The notes beneath the pieces were generated by a model. The model ran no database searches, had not been told where the DNA came from, and worked only from the letters and a program-made list of their open reading frames with translations. The position numbers were made by a program, and so were the translations under genes. Shown one piece after another: positions 22,233-33,269 of a stretch of DNA of 64,000 bases. The DNA is from Xanthoparmelia taractica (taxonomy: Eukaryota; Ascomycota; Lecanoromycetes; Lecanorales; Parmeliaceae). The DNA is taken from the NCBI GenBank assembly GCA_033085395.1, contig MU853189.1, positions 165,567-229,566 of the forward strand, given 5' to 3'. How positions within the stretch are numbered: position 1 is the first letter of the stretch; the number at the start of each line of letters is the position of its first letter.

Positions 22233-25200
22233 TCACTTCCCATCCCCCTCCATCTCCTCCCCACCTCCTTTACCCTCTCTCTCAATCTCCACCTCACGCC
22301 CTTTACTCCCCCCACCGCCCTCCTCCTGCCGCTGAATCTCCTCCACAATACCCCCCACCTCCCTCGCCACCTCCTCCGCAAACGCCCTCGCGGCCCCCTC
22401 ATCCATCAGCGACCCATCGCATCGGATGGAGAAATCGACGCAGTCGTTCTCAGGTCGCCGCACAACGTCGAGGTAGAAGTTTTTATCGGATAAGAAGGCG
22501 ATGTCGAGGGTGGATATTGGGGTTGGGATGGCTTCTGCTGCTGCTGGCTCCGCTGTTGATGTTGCGGTTGATGTTTCGGTATCGATGGTCATTTCTCCGA
22601 CCTGCCAGGGCACGAACAGCGTATCCGAAGTCGAGGCTGGTGATGGACCCCCGCGCCCGGGACCCTCATAGGACAGTATATTCACAAAAGTATTAAATAA
22701 TGGCTCACCCCCACATCCCGCCCACCCCAACACCTCGGGCAAATAACTCTGCTCGTACTCGACCCGCTCCGCCAACTCGGTCTGCAGTGCTCGCGCACTC
22801 TCGACGACCGGCCGCGCCACCGCGTCCCGAACGAGCACGGGCGTCACGTTCAGGCATGGGAAGCAGAGGTTTTCGATGCTGGGGACGGAGGCGGAGCGGC
22901 CTGTTTGGTAGAGGCCGAAGGTCGGGCTTGCGATGGCGGCGCGGCGGGATAGGGTGCGGGCGTGGGCAAGGAGGATGAGGGTGGGGAGGGTGGTGGTGGT
23001 TGTTCGGCAGAGGGTTTCGAGGGTTTGGAGGTTAGGGAGGGCGGATTTGAGGATGAGGAGGGTGGGGGATGGGGTTGGGTGGTAAGGGAGGGTGGGTGGT
23101 GGGCGGAGGAGGGTTGGTTGGCTTCCTTGAAGGCTTTTGAGCCAGTAGGATTTTTCGGAAGAGGTGTGGAGAGTCCGTGTGGTGTGGTGGATGAAGGGTT
23201 CGGAGCGTGGGGGGTAGGGCAGATGGATGCCGTGGTATAGTGCGGTGAGGTCTTCAAGGATGGTTGAAATTGTCCAAGCGTCGTATGTTGCGTGGTGTAG
23301 TCTTAATATGACAAAGTCTTGGGTGTCTCCACGTATGAGGCATAGCTTCGAAGGGGGACTGAAGAGGTCGAACGGCTGTTTTGCTTCGACTTTGACTTGG
23401 TTGATGACTTTGTCTTTGGCATCGCCTGGAGCATCTATGCACCTGAATGAGTCGTGGGTGAGTGCTGAACATTTGAGTACCAGTTGGACAACATCTTTGG
23501 TGGAGAGAGCGACAAAGATTGTACGCAACACCGGATGACGCTCTCTCAGAGCTTTCCAAGCAGATTTCAGGTCATCCACTTTGAGACGCTCCGAACCTTG
23601 ATACGTCCATGTTGCTTCACACATGGTTCGATGTGATTTCAGCCAGGTCGCAAGGTGATATAATTGACCGGCTAGACACGGTAGCACGTCCTCGACATCC
23701 TCATCATTGACATTTGCCAGGAGTAGAGCCTTTGACCTTGCTTCAGAACTAACCAATGTGCTTTGGGTCTTCACGTGGCTGCTTTGCACCGAGTTCCTTT
23801 CACGAAGCCGTCGACAGATCCCTCCCAAACTGCGCCCTTGAAGGACGTCAGCGACGCTGACATCATGGCCCTGCTTCCGGCAACTTGCAGCAACCTGGAT
23901 TGCGGAAATTGAATCGAGACCTAGGGAGAAGATGCTGGTATTTATTGGGATGTTTTCGAGCGAAAAGCCAGATATCTCAGATAGTGCTGTCCGGATTGAT
24001 TCCAAATCCGGTCCTAGCTTCATCTCATCTTGTGGCAGTGGGTCGCCCTTTTCGCTTCCATTAGCAAGTGGTAGACTCTGAAGCGAGCTTGGGAAAGCCA
24101 TCACGCTTCGCTGAGGATGTTCGAGAATGTCTTCAAACGCCTGCTTAAACTTTGTAAGCCAGCCTTGGAGGTGTTCTCGTTTGGTAAGCCCCTTGCGCGA
24201 AGCCACTCTCATGATGGTCCCTTCTTCCCTTTGCTCGCACTCGAAATTCGTAGAGTATTCTGTAGGAACAGCAGCTTCACTCAGATTGAAAGTCGTCCAT
24301 AGTCCGTTTGTGCATGATGATCTGTTGGCGCTGTTTTGAAAGACGAACAGCGTGTCAAAAAGCTGTGCGTTAGCATCCCCAATCTTCTGTCGCCATGCCT
24401 GCTGGATCGGACCCAGCGACGCATGTTGGTGTGGTTGTGAGTCTCCCGAGGACCGTTGGATCTCGATGGCCGCAGCTTTGTTCGTAATATATGTCTTGTC
24501 AAAGACGATGCGGGATGGAACCGTGTTAAACAGCGGTCCAATGACTTCGTCTGCGCCCGGCATTGCAAGCGATCGACCTCCGACCACATGACCAAATACG
24601 ACATCTCGACGACCTGCATGACAAGCCAGACTCTTTGCATAGGCCAACAGAGCGACCGTCTGGGTGGTCACTCCTAGATCTTTGCAGCCACGGAGGACAC
24701 TTTCGACGTTCATTTTGAGAGTAGTCTCAATTTCTATCATGCCCGTCTCTGTGACTTTCTGGGACCACGGGACTCCAGCGTTCTCAACACCGTCGAGTTT
24801 TTGTAGCCAGAATGCTTCGGCGTCGGCATTACTCTTCGATATGGCTTTCGCCGCGTCGCTGAAAGGTGCTCTTGGCGGTACGTCGGTGCCTCCGTACAAT
24901 CTTGCTAGATCTTGAAAGAGGAGATTGATTGACTCAGCGTCGTAGAGACTATGATGCATTGAGATTACAAACACAGTCTCGATTGCTGTCTTCAGAATAG
25001 TTGTCTTCCAAGGGGGCTGCTCAAAGTCCGTTTCCTCACGGAATACAGAAAGTTTAGTAATGTCGGTCAGCGAATCAGATAATGAAGTTTTGACATCATG
25101 TTCTGACCAAGCATGCTGACTCTTCTGATGCACTGCTGCCAGCCACGAACGCAATGAATTGGAGAAGTGGAACGTGGTTCGAAGTATTTCTGTCTTCACC

Positions 25201-28200
25201 GCGAGACAATGCCATGCTTGTTTCAACTTGCGAAGGTCAATGTGGCGCTCCAACAGGAGAGCATGGTGGTGAGAATAGAGCTTACCCTCTGATGCTAGGG
25301 TTTGAGTGAGCATCGAGGACTGCAGGGGGGTACAAGCATAGACATCTGTCACAGTATCTCTAGGGCTCAGAATCGGAATATTAGGGATTTCATGCTTTAG
25401 GTCATCTTCCTGCGGCCGGTCCGCAGTTTTTTCGATGCTGTTAATGTGAGATGGAAGAGTATTGATTTTCTGGGCCAGCGCCGCGATACATGAATGGCGC
25501 ATCACGTCCGCTGAAGAGCACTCAATTCCAGAGTGCCTTAGGCGCTGTGCAAACCGAATTGCAGTGATAGAGTCGATGCCTAAACTGAAAAATGATGCTC
25601 CTTTCGTGACATCTTCCGCGCTGGTACCGCAGATCTCAGCCGCAAGCTGTCGCATTTTTAGCTCTTTCGGGCTCCAACGTGACTCGTCCCAGACTCGCGG
25701 CTCCGAGGTATACTCTATAGAACTGCTTTTGGAGATGCCTAGATCTTCGGTAGTAATGTTTTCTCGGCGAACCAGAGCTCCTAGAAGAAGATCGATATTC
25801 TCTAATAAGTATTCTGCTCTGTCCACATCTCCAAACGTAGGGGAGAAAGTACAATGAGCCCGCATTCGGCCGGATTCATGGTCAGCCTCGAACTCGATGG
25901 AAAGAGGAAAGTCATTGGGCATAGAACTCTCGAGCTCAGCCCAAAGAACGGGATAAGGGCTAGACTTCGAGCCGGTTTTCTGAATGTAGGATACCAGACA
26001 GTCGAACAAAGGTTTCTCCGCTCCCAGCCAGCGATGGATATGTCTCAGAGCTGTGTGCTGAAATTCGAGAGACGCTACAAAACCCTGTTGAGCTTCCTTC
26101 ACGAGATCTATAATGGTCGATCGGTCGGTGTGGAGGTTGACGCGTTGGGGAATGGTTGTTATGCAGGGCGCCACGATGGTATGAGGGTTCAATATCGGCA
26201 CAGTGCGCCCGGAGAGGACGGCACCAAATACTACATCCTTCGTTTGGAGTGTCTGAGCTAGGATGATGCCAAAGACTGCCTGGATAGTCGATGTCAATGT
26301 TCCACTGATAGAAGAAGAAAATTCCTCCAATTCCACAAGTGGACTGGCAAGGATTCTGTCCACAGCCGGGAAGAAGTCTACGTCTGGATTTCCATCTGGG
26401 GTATCATCTCGATCGGAAAAGGAAGTCGGTCTATAATCTAATAAGTAATTTTTCCAGAATGCTTTGGCCGCCTCTTGATCTTGAGAATGCACGTGTTCAA
26501 TCATCGAATCAAAAATGGTGTGGGCTGGAGGAACGGCCGAATGATATCGCATGTTAAGGTCTCGGAGGATCATGGCCATGGATTCCCCATCATATAGTGC
26601 ATGATGTATCGAAATCAACAGCATCGAACCCTCATCCTCAGACAGTGGTCGGAACAGGGTGAGCCTGAGTGGAGCTTTGCTCGCAATGTCAGAGACCATT
26701 GCTGTCGCGGATTTACTTCGCTGAAGCTGTGACGCTGAACCAGCATCCGAAGTAGCAATCTCTTCCCACGAGATTGGTCGGGACTCATCGTATCTGATAA
26801 CTACTGCGACGATACCATTTTCGAATTCCTGGAAGCAAGTCCTGAGAACTTCGTGGTCGGCAACTATCCTAGCCCAAGCTCTGTACAGACGATTGCAGTC
26901 GACCTTGGTAGATAGTCTCAGCGTCAAGTGATTCACGTAGACTGTACTGCTCTTGCCTTTAAGAGATGACGCCACAAGCGTCTCTTGTAAAGGCAAGCAA
27001 GGTTTTACTGCCTGAATGGGCGAGTCGCCCAGGCCATGTGAGTGAGCGGCACGAAATCTGGATTCAAGGTCCGCTAATCTTGATCGTGTCTGTGTAAGTT
27101 TGTCCTCAATTGCCTCTTTCTTTTGATCTGTTCGAGGGAGAAGCGCCAGCTGTTCAACCAAAGGGTTTCTAAGTACACTGGAAACTGTACAGTCAAATCC
27201 AAGCTTCTGCATCTTGATGACCAGACTGATGGCGCTTAGGCTATCAAGTCCAAGCCGGAAGATGTTGGTACTGGCTGAAACCTCGGCCGCATCGACAGCT
27301 AGGATACTTATGACTACGCTTCTGACACTGCTTTCAGCTTCAGTTAAATCCCGGCGGCTTGAATCAGGCTCAAGAAAATGGTCTGAAGAGGTGTGGTGCA
27401 TTATATCCGCGAGTGGCATGACCGCGAAAAGAGCTCTGAGACGTTTTAAATCTGCTTTTCCCGAAGACGGAGCTAGGGGCAGTTTGGTGAGGGGCAGGAC
27501 CACATCAGGAATCATGTAGGTTGGAAGGATTCTCCCGCAACCGGCTTGGATATTGGTAGCCATCGTATGATCAGAGGTAGTGCTAAGAGTCTCTGGAATA
27601 TCTGAGGCTTTGGTGGAGTGATCGATTGGGACGACGAAGCTAACAAGTTGTGGTTTTGATAGCTTGGGATGCTGAGCAATTATAGTCACCACGTCGGGTC
27701 TTTTCAAGCCCAGCATGGTTACGGCTATCGACCGAACGGCTTCCGTAATCTCCCCTAACTCGAGCCGTTGACCTCTGACTTTTGTTTGATCGTCCTCTCG
27801 GCGTAGATATTCCAATGTGTCGTCTGCCATCATGCGTACTATGTCACCAGTACGATACATTCTTTCCCCGTTGAAATCATCCACAAATCCTTTCGCATCG
27901 GGACGATTATGGTAGTCATTTGCGACCAAGTCCCCTGTAAAGCAGAGCTCACCTGCAACACCGCGTAAGGTATACCTCTTGGACCCAGGCACTAGAACAT
28001 GAGCAACGGAGTTCCCATAGGGTCGACCGACGTTTCTCAGATTCGAGTCCCGTGTGACTTCTGCAGCGGTACATCCTATCGACATTTCAGTCGGACCATA
28101 GGCATTTATCAAAGCTGCGTTTTCATTTGAGGCCCATGTATCAACAACATGTTTCGACATCTTCTCGCCTCCGACACCCAGATAGTGAAGGTCAGGGAGA

Positions 28201-31200
28201 TTTGCGGGATCCAAGCCTGCTTGATCTATTAAAGATGGCACAAAGCTAGCATGCGTAATCTTTAACTCCCGAAGTGCCAGCTCTAAGTTATCGAGCAGCA
28301 TCGTCCTTGGAGCAGTCACTGCAGCCAAACCCTGCCGCCAAGCAAGGAACATCTCGGCAATGTGAACGTCAAAGGCTCTGCTGGCAAGTCCGAGGTATTT
28401 ACCTTTACCCGGAAGCTCTTTCATCCCAGGAATGAGTGGACCTATGTACTCAGAAAGTCCTTCGATGAACGAGCAAAGATTACCGCGGCCGACAAGCACA
28501 CCCTTTGGTACTCCAGTGGATCCAGAGGTGTAAAGCAAGTAAGCATTGTCACTAGCTTGTGAACGCGAGGATATTTCCAGTGGATGATCCGAGACCACTT
28601 GCTCCAAATATGTACTGTCATCTACATAGACAACGCGGCTTTCGGGTGGGATGCTTGAAAAGGTAAGCGCAAAAGATCTGGTCGTGAAGAGCATGGCAGC
28701 TGTACTGTCCTGTAGTAGGAATGATTTGCGCTCCCTAGGTAGATCTTCGTCGATAGGTAGGTAGGTATTGCCAGACGCCAAAATCCCAAGGATCACAGCG
28801 TAAGCCTCAATACGGCGATCCAGACACACTGCTATCATGCGATTAAAGCAGCCAAATTGACTGATAAAGGCCCCAACTCGACTGTATGCGGAACGCAGTT
28901 CTGCAAAACTCCAATTTTCATATTTGCACTCCTTGTTACTAAGAGTGGTGACAACTTGGGCCGCGGGCCAGTGTGGGTGCACTGCAGCGTAATGATCTAC
29001 CCAATCTGTAGGATTCTGTTTCCAAGCATATCTCACGTTTTCGCTAAAAGAGACCGATGTCACAGAAAGCGACTTCTTTGGAAAGTAAGATGAAAGTTGC
29101 ATAATAGGCATGTCGGGGTATCTCAGCATCATCTCGACAAATGCGTCCACTTGTGAGGCAAATATCTCAAGATGGGCACTGCTCATAACGTTTTGGCTTG
29201 CTGTGATCTCGATATCCAGGACACCATTCGCTGCTTGTGCAACGTTGAGTGCCAAAGGATGTTCCACCGTAAGACCAATGATGTTATCAGTCTTGTTCCA
29301 CAAGGAAGAATAAGCGCTCCGATCATCTTCCCTCAAGTCCGGAAGGAAGTTGAACATTGCCGGGTATAGAGATTCGTTCTCTGAGCGCCCTAGAATCTTT
29401 CTAATAACTCGTGGATGAATGGAGCGATGAGCTCGAGACTCTCCCTGAAACTTCGACTGCGCCAACAAGGCTTCACGGACGGATCCCATCGCACGAAAAG
29501 GGACAGGTAACACGGTCATGAATGGTCCGACAACATCCGCTATTATAAAATCATCAACGCGGTTTGACCAGGTCTCTGCAAATACTATCCTGTCAGTTTC
29601 AAGGTACTGCAGTAGTATGCTCCCCCAGGCTACTCGCAGAAGGGATGCCACTGAAGATGCACCAAGGCTGAGTGCTGCATTTCGAAGATCTTTGTATCTT
29701 GTTGTTAGTGCCTGAGTGTGAGATATCAATCCTGCAGCTTGGTCTTCGCTTTGCGCTTTTTTGCCGCTCAAATCAGGCCATGTATTTGCGTCATCAGTGG
29801 TAATGAAATCATCAAGTGCCTCTGTCCAGAACTTTTCATCCTGGGCGGTTCCAGCCTTCGTTGGCAGCAAAAATGGAAGAGCTTCGCGTAATTGAAACCG
29901 CCGTTCTGAGCCCTCAACAGACCTCTGATAGCTCCTGATAACATCTTCTAGAATGAAATATAGCGATGCCTCATCGCGAACGGAGTGATGAATAGATATC
30001 ATCATTACACGACTGCTTGGCTGTTCGAAAACCGTAATGGCAAGAAGCGGGTCCCTAAAGTGACCTTTTTGACGGCTTTTGGCCACTTCGAGTGCTCGTT
30101 GTGCAGCAAGATCCTTCATACCAGTATCTGACGAGTTCAAGCATATCCAGTCAATAGCAGCCTCTTGGTATATCAGCTGTATAAATGTTGAATTAGGGAC
30201 AGATTCGTTGTCGTGATGTTCCAGAACTGCTGCTGACGGAATGAAGCCAGTACGCAATGCCTCGGTTACGCTCATAACTTGCGACCATGCCTCGTGCAAG
30301 CGGGTGATGTCAACCTGAGCATCGAGAGAGAGGAAAACGTTACTCCAGTAAGCGCTAGCGTTCTGCATGCTTTCGCTGAGAAGAGATTCTTGAACTGGCA
30401 AAGCTGGAGCCACGAATACATCGCTTCTCTTGATCTCCTTCCTAACCTTGGCATACCATTTGTTGTGGAAAGCATCAAGGTCGTACCTTTGTGCTGGATA
30501 CCCGGTGCAGGACCCCTCAGTCACTTTGATAAGTTCATTCAGACTTTGGCACTGGAGAACATCGGTGACTGAGACGGAAAACCCTCTGGCATTGAGTAGC
30601 GGAGCCAATCTGGTGGCGGCGATGGAATCTATTCCAATGGAACGCAAGCCGCTGGCTCGGGTAATTGAATCTCGAAATGTCCCTGAGAGTTCAGCGACAA
30701 TGGTGATGAGGACTGACTCGCGTGCGCCCCAGACCGCTGCCTCACTACCATTGTCATTTGAAGCAAGCGCTTTTTCCCACGTTCCCAAATTGAATGAACC
30801 GTAGATCTCTTTGAGAACAGCTTTATCGGTCTTAGCCGAAGATGTTCGTGGTATACGGTTTACTACGAGAAATACACTTGGGATCATATAGTCTGGCAAG
30901 CTTTTCTGCGCTTCAAGCAGAGCACTTTTAGCGATTGGGACAGATTCTTCGCCTTCGATGATATAACTACTAGTTCCCTTGGCCTTGTCCATTGCGGGTG
31001 CAGCAAGAAAAGCTACGACGAGCTTCGAAGGACGATCTTGCCGCTCCAGGTAGTGTACCTCAACCTGCTCGACGAGAGTGTGGCAGGAACGTAGCGAAAA
31101 GGCAATCTCGCTAAGCTCAACACGGATTCCCTGGATTTTAATCAGATCATCAGTACGGCCAACAAACTCCAAAGAGCCATCATGCAATTGGCGAGCCAAA

Positions 31201-33269
31201 TCTCCTGTCATGTATAAGTGTCTAGAAAAGTACTCATTCCAAACAAAGCTTCCAGAAGATCTTTCTGGATCATTCCAATACCCCTTGGAGAGCTGGGGAC
31301 CCCCGAGAGCCAACTCGCCAATGCCCTGTCTCATCAGAGGTCGATCATCGCGCATAACGAAAGCAGACACTGAAACTAGAGGGAAGCCAATATTCTCGCT
31401 CTGAACTTCGTCTCCCGCAGCACCAAATTGTCTGAAAGTTGAGACTACGGTGGTCTCGGCCGGACCATACGTGTTGAAAGCTCGCATATCCCTACTCCAA
31501 TCATCTGCTACAGCCTGTGGTAGTTTTTCTCCGATCATGGTAACGACTTCTAGGGTTGGACATCGCTGTCTCGGGACACTCGCTGCGAAAGCTGGAGTCA
31601 AATGCGCATGGGTTGCGTTTGTTTTGGTGGCCAGCTCCGCGAATGAGCTGAGCATGATTTCTCGGGTGGAAGAGATGACCGTCCCTCCAACTCCCCAGGT
31701 ATAGAACAAGTCTTGGACGAAGACGTCAAACGTAAATTGGGAGAACTGTAAGCAACGCACAATACCTCCAGTTACATCAGTCGGAATAGATCTCTGTAGA
31801 GCTCCCATACTGGTTACTGCAGCTTCGTGATGAATCGGAACACCCTTGGGATCGCCGGTCGTTCCACTTGTCCAGATGAGATAGGCAAGGCTCCCCATCT
31901 TTGCGCTAGAGGTTTGATTGCGATCAGTGACGTTGTGGGCTAGACAGGTGATGTCCACAGTGACAACGCCCTGAGGTACGCCTTCGCTACTATCCCCAGG
32001 GTTTTGCTCAGCGACAACGAGGATCCGAGCCCTAGTCCGTGCAATAAGGTCATGGCGGCGACGAGCTGGGAAAGAGGGGTCGACTGGACACCAAGCCCCG
32101 CCCGTCTTCAGGATACCGAGAATGGCAACGTAAAGCTCTGGGCGCTTTCCCATGCATATTGGTACAACCTCGTCAGCAAGTTGGCCAAAGCGGTTGTTGA
32201 GATACACTGCAAAAACGTCGGCTCGGTCATTGAGTTGCTTATACGTCCAGCTGGTATTATCACTAGATTTTTTGGAATTTATGTCCCTCCTGAAATCCAA
32301 TGCCAGCCGATAAGGGGTGCACCTAGCAATATTCTCGAACTGGGCGTGTAAGTGTGGTGCTTGTGAAACGAATTCCGAGGGACCCTCCGGGATTTCGTTC
32401 AGTGTCGATAATAGAGAGCTGCGTGTAGCAGCCAAGCTCTCTGCAATCGGCTTCACTGGATTAGCTAGAATGAATGCTAAGACGTCCTCCAACTGCTCTA
32501 ACATCACAAGTGCGCTTGTCTCGTTTAGGACCTGATCGCTGTAGAGTGCCTTCAACCTCAGGAAACCGGTTTGATCAGGCCAGGCTACGATAATGACTGC
32601 GAATTCCATGCCTTCCATGAGTCCATTGCTCAGTTTCAAGACACCGTCGTCATCTTCACGGCATTCCTTGCCTTTCAAAGTTATACTTGTTCCATGCCTG
32701 TCAGGTTTCTTGAGGCGAGCAGCCGAAACCCTTGAGGGCTTAGATCGACGTAGTGCCAGTGCATTTAATTCTGTCAGATGTTTAAGAATGCTTCCGTTCG
32801 TTCTTTGGCCCCACTTCTGAGGGGTCCCAAGACACACTCCCGTGGAAGTTGCGAGAGAAGCATCCTCCCTTGGATGGTGAGAAGTGTGACTTGACGGATA
32901 GGCAATGAGTGTAATGAATACAACACCGTCCTGAGTAGCACTGTACGTAAAAAGTATCACAGCCCAAGCAGCCTGCAGAGCTGCAAGGGGCGACACATCA
33001 AGCGATGCTGTAGCTTTACGTAGATGGGCATAAGCCACTCTTGTATCAACCGTGAGTGACTTAGTCTCTGCAACTCTTGTCCGCGATTTCAGGCCTGTCA
33101 CAGAAGGAAAAGGCGTAAGCGAAGAGCTTCCGAGTGGGCTCGACTGGAAATTGGTTTTGGTGTTGTGAGACGAGTCCGGAGAATCATTTTCCTTCTTGTT
33201 GAACTCACTCTGCTGAGAAAGGTTGGTATGTACAACTGGTGATGCATTCATCGAGTCTCGGGCTGGCAT
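22233..33269 (-). CDS. Ferrichrome-family siderophore non-ribosomal peptide synthetase
   Basis: A single uninterrupted frame encodes 3678 residues from an ATG at 33267-33269 to a TGA. Approximate layout: a degenerate condensation-like N-terminus (1-300); adenylation 1 (core IWTSGTTGDPKG near 466); carrier 1 (IGIDSIAA near 880); condensation 1 (HHSVRDEAS near 1095); adenylation 2 (LYTSGSTGVPKG near 1585); carrier 2 (LGLDSLSA near 2010); condensation 2 (HHALYDGES near 2226); carrier 3 (LGIDSITA near 2565); condensation 3 (HHSLYDAES near 2773); carrier 4 (LGLDSISA near 3118); condensation 4 (HHATYDAW near 3330). Two terminal carrier-condensation pairs without adenylation domains are diagnostic of fungal ferrichrome-type synthetases, where adenylation domains act repeatedly on N5-acyl-N5-hydroxyornithine and small residues. 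All carrier serines are present. It has two adenylation domains, fewer than SidC/NPS2, resembling the NPS1-type lineage. The tail is Gly/Glu-rich low complexity. The product is not predicted. Confidence 0.93.
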   Translation of the reverse strand: MPARDSMNASPVVHTNLSQQSEFNKKENDSPDSSHNTKTNFQSSPLGSSSLTPFPSVTGLKSRTRVAETKSLTVDTRVAYAHLRKATASLDVSPLAALQAAWAVILFTYSATQDGVVFITLIAYPSSHTSHHPREDASLATSTGVCLGTPQKWGQRTNGSILKHLTELNALALRRSKPSRVSAARLKKPDRHGTSITLKGKECREDDDGVLKLSNGLMEGMEFAVIIVAWPDQTGFLRLKALYSDQVLNETSALVMLEQLEDVLAFILANPVKPIAESLAATRSSLLSTLNEIPEGPSEFVSQAPHLHAQFENIARCTPYRLALDFRRDINSKKSSDNTSWTYKQLNDRADVFAVYLNNRFGQLADEVVPICMGKRPELYVAILGILKTGGAWCPVDPSFPARRRHDLIARTRARILVVAEQNPGDSSEGVPQGVVTVDITCLAHNVTDRNQTSSAKMGSLAYLIWTSGTTGDPKGVPIHHEAAVTSMGALQRSIPTDVTGGIVRCLQFSQFTFDVFVQDLFYTWGVGGTVISSTREIMLSSFAELATKTNATHAHLTPAFAASVPRQRCPTLEVVTMIGEKLPQAVADDWSRDMRAFNTYGPAETTVVSTFRQFGAAGDEVQSENIGFPLVSVSAFVMRDDRPLMRQGIGELALGGPQLSKGYWNDPERSSGSFVWNEYFSRHLYMTGDLARQLHDGSLEFVGRTDDLIKIQGIRVELSEIAFSLRSCHTLVEQVEVHYLERQDRPSKLVVAFLAAPAMDKAKGTSSYIIEGEESVPIAKSALLEAQKSLPDYMIPSVFLVVNRIPRTSSAKTDKAVLKEIYGSFNLGTWEKALASNDNGSEAAVWGARESVLITIVAELSGTFRDSITRASGLRSIGIDSIAATRLAPLLNARGFSVSVTDVLQCQSLNELIKVTEGSCTGYPAQRYDLDAFHNKWYAKVRKEIKRSDVFVAPALPVQESLLSESMQNASAYWSNVFLSLDAQVDITRLHEAWSQVMSVTEALRTGFIPSAAVLEHHDNESVPNSTFIQLIYQEAAIDWICLNSSDTGMKDLAAQRALEVAKSRQKGHFRDPLLAITVFEQPSSRVMMISIHHSVRDEASLYFILEDVIRSYQRSVEGSERRFQLREALPFLLPTKAGTAQDEKFWTEALDDFITTDDANTWPDLSGKKAQSEDQAAGLISHTQALTTRYKDLRNAALSLGASSVASLLRVAWGSILLQYLETDRIVFAETWSNRVDDFIIADVVGPFMTVLPVPFRAMGSVREALLAQSKFQGESRAHRSIHPRVIRKILGRSENESLYPAMFNFLPDLREDDRSAYSSLWNKTDNIIGLTVEHPLALNVAQAANGVLDIEITASQNVMSSAHLEIFASQVDAFVEMMLRYPDMPIMQLSSYFPKKSLSVTSVSFSENVRYAWKQNPTDWVDHYAAVHPHWPAAQVVTTLSNKECKYENWSFAELRSAYSRVGAFISQFGCFNRMIAVCLDRRIEAYAVILGILASGNTYLPIDEDLPRERKSFLLQDSTAAMLFTTRSFALTFSSIPPESRVVYVDDSTYLEQVVSDHPLEISSRSQASDNAYLLYTSGSTGVPKGVLVGRGNLCSFIEGLSEYIGPLIPGMKELPGKGKYLGLASRAFDVHIAEMFLAWRQGLAAVTAPRTMLLDNLELALRELKITHASFVPSLIDQAGLDPANLPDLHYLGVGGEKMSKHVVDTWASNENAALINAYGPTEMSIGCTAAEVTRDSNLRNVGRPYGNSVAHVLVPGSKRYTLRGVAGELCFTGDLVANDYHNRPDAKGFVDDFNGERMYRTGDIVRMMADDTLEYLRREDDQTKVRGQRLELGEITEAVRSIAVTMLGLKRPDVVTIIAQHPKLSKPQLVSFVVPIDHSTKASDIPETLSTTSDHTMATNIQAGCGRILPTYMIPDVVLPLTKLPLAPSSGKADLKRLRALFAVMPLADIMHHTSSDHFLEPDSSRRDLTEAESSVRSVVISILAVDAAEVSASTNIFRLGLDSLSAISLVIKMQKLGFDCTVSSVLRNPLVEQLALLPRTDQKKEAIEDKLTQTRSRLADLESRFRAAHSHGLGDSPIQAVKPCLPLQETLVASSLKGKSSTVYVNHLTLRLSTKVDCNRLYRAWARIVADHEVLRTCFQEFENGIVAVVIRYDESRPISWEEIATSDAGSASQLQRSKSATAMVSDIASKAPLRLTLFRPLSEDEGSMLLISIHHALYDGESMAMILRDLNMRYHSAVPPAHTIFDSMIEHVHSQDQEAAKAFWKNYLLDYRPTSFSDRDDTPDGNPDVDFFPAVDRILASPLVELEEFSSSISGTLTSTIQAVFGIILAQTLQTKDVVFGAVLSGRTVPILNPHTIVAPCITTIPQRVNLHTDRSTIIDLVKEAQQGFVASLEFQHTALRHIHRWLGAEKPLFDCLVSYIQKTGSKSSPYPVLWAELESSMPNDFPLSIEFEADHESGRMRAHCTFSPTFGDVDRAEYLLENIDLLLGALVRRENITTEDLGISKSSSIEYTSEPRVWDESRWSPKELKMRQLAAEICGTSAEDVTKGASFFSLGIDSITAIRFAQRLRHSGIECSSADVMRHSCIAALAQKINTLPSHINSIEKTADRPQEDDLKHEIPNIPILSPRDTVTDVYACTPLQSSMLTQTLASEGKLYSHHHALLLERHIDLRKLKQAWHCLAVKTEILRTTFHFSNSLRSWLAAVHQKSQHAWSEHDVKTSLSDSLTDITKLSVFREETDFEQPPWKTTILKTAIETVFVISMHHSLYDAESINLLFQDLARLYGGTDVPPRAPFSDAAKAISKSNADAEAFWLQKLDGVENAGVPWSQKVTETGMIEIETTLKMNVESVLRGCKDLGVTTQTVALLAYAKSLACHAGRRDVVFGHVVGGRSLAMPGADEVIGPLFNTVPSRIVFDKTYITNKAAAIEIQRSSGDSQPHQHASLGPIQQAWRQKIGDANAQLFDTLFVFQNSANRSSCTNGLWTTFNLSEAAVPTEYSTNFECEQREEGTIMRVASRKGLTKREHLQGWLTKFKQAFEDILEHPQRSVMAFPSSLQSLPLANGSEKGDPLPQDEMKLGPDLESIRTALSEISGFSLENIPINTSIFSLGLDSISAIQVAASCRKQGHDVSVADVLQGRSLGGICRRLRERNSVQSSHVKTQSTLVSSEARSKALLLANVNDEDVEDVLPCLAGQLYHLATWLKSHRTMCEATWTYQGSERLKVDDLKSAWKALRERHPVLRTIFVALSTKDVVQLVLKCSALTHDSFRCIDAPGDAKDKVINQVKVEAKQPFDLFSPPSKLCLIRGDTQDFVILRLHHATYDAWTISTILEDLTALYHGIHLPYPPRSEPFIHHTTRTLHTSSEKSYWLKSLQGSQPTLLRPPPTLPYHPTPSPTLLILKSALPNLQTLETLCRTTTTTLPTLILLAHARTLSRRAAIASPTFGLYQTGRSASVPSIENLCFPCLNVTPVLVRDAVARPVVESARALQTELAERVEYEQSYLPEVLGWAGCGGEPLFNTFVNILSYEGPGRGGPSPASTSDTLFVPWQVGEMTIDTETSTATSTAEPAAAEAIPTPISTLDIAFLSDKNFYLDVVRRPENDCVDFSIRCDGSLMDEGAARAFAEEVAREVGGIVEEIQRQEEGGGGSKGREVEIEREGKGGGEEMEGDGK

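Noticed and set aside
22850..23257. 135-codon shadow frame rich in Ser and Pro overlapping the synthetase C-terminus
   Set aside because: It lies inside the condensation 4 domain, whose motif and frame are clear.
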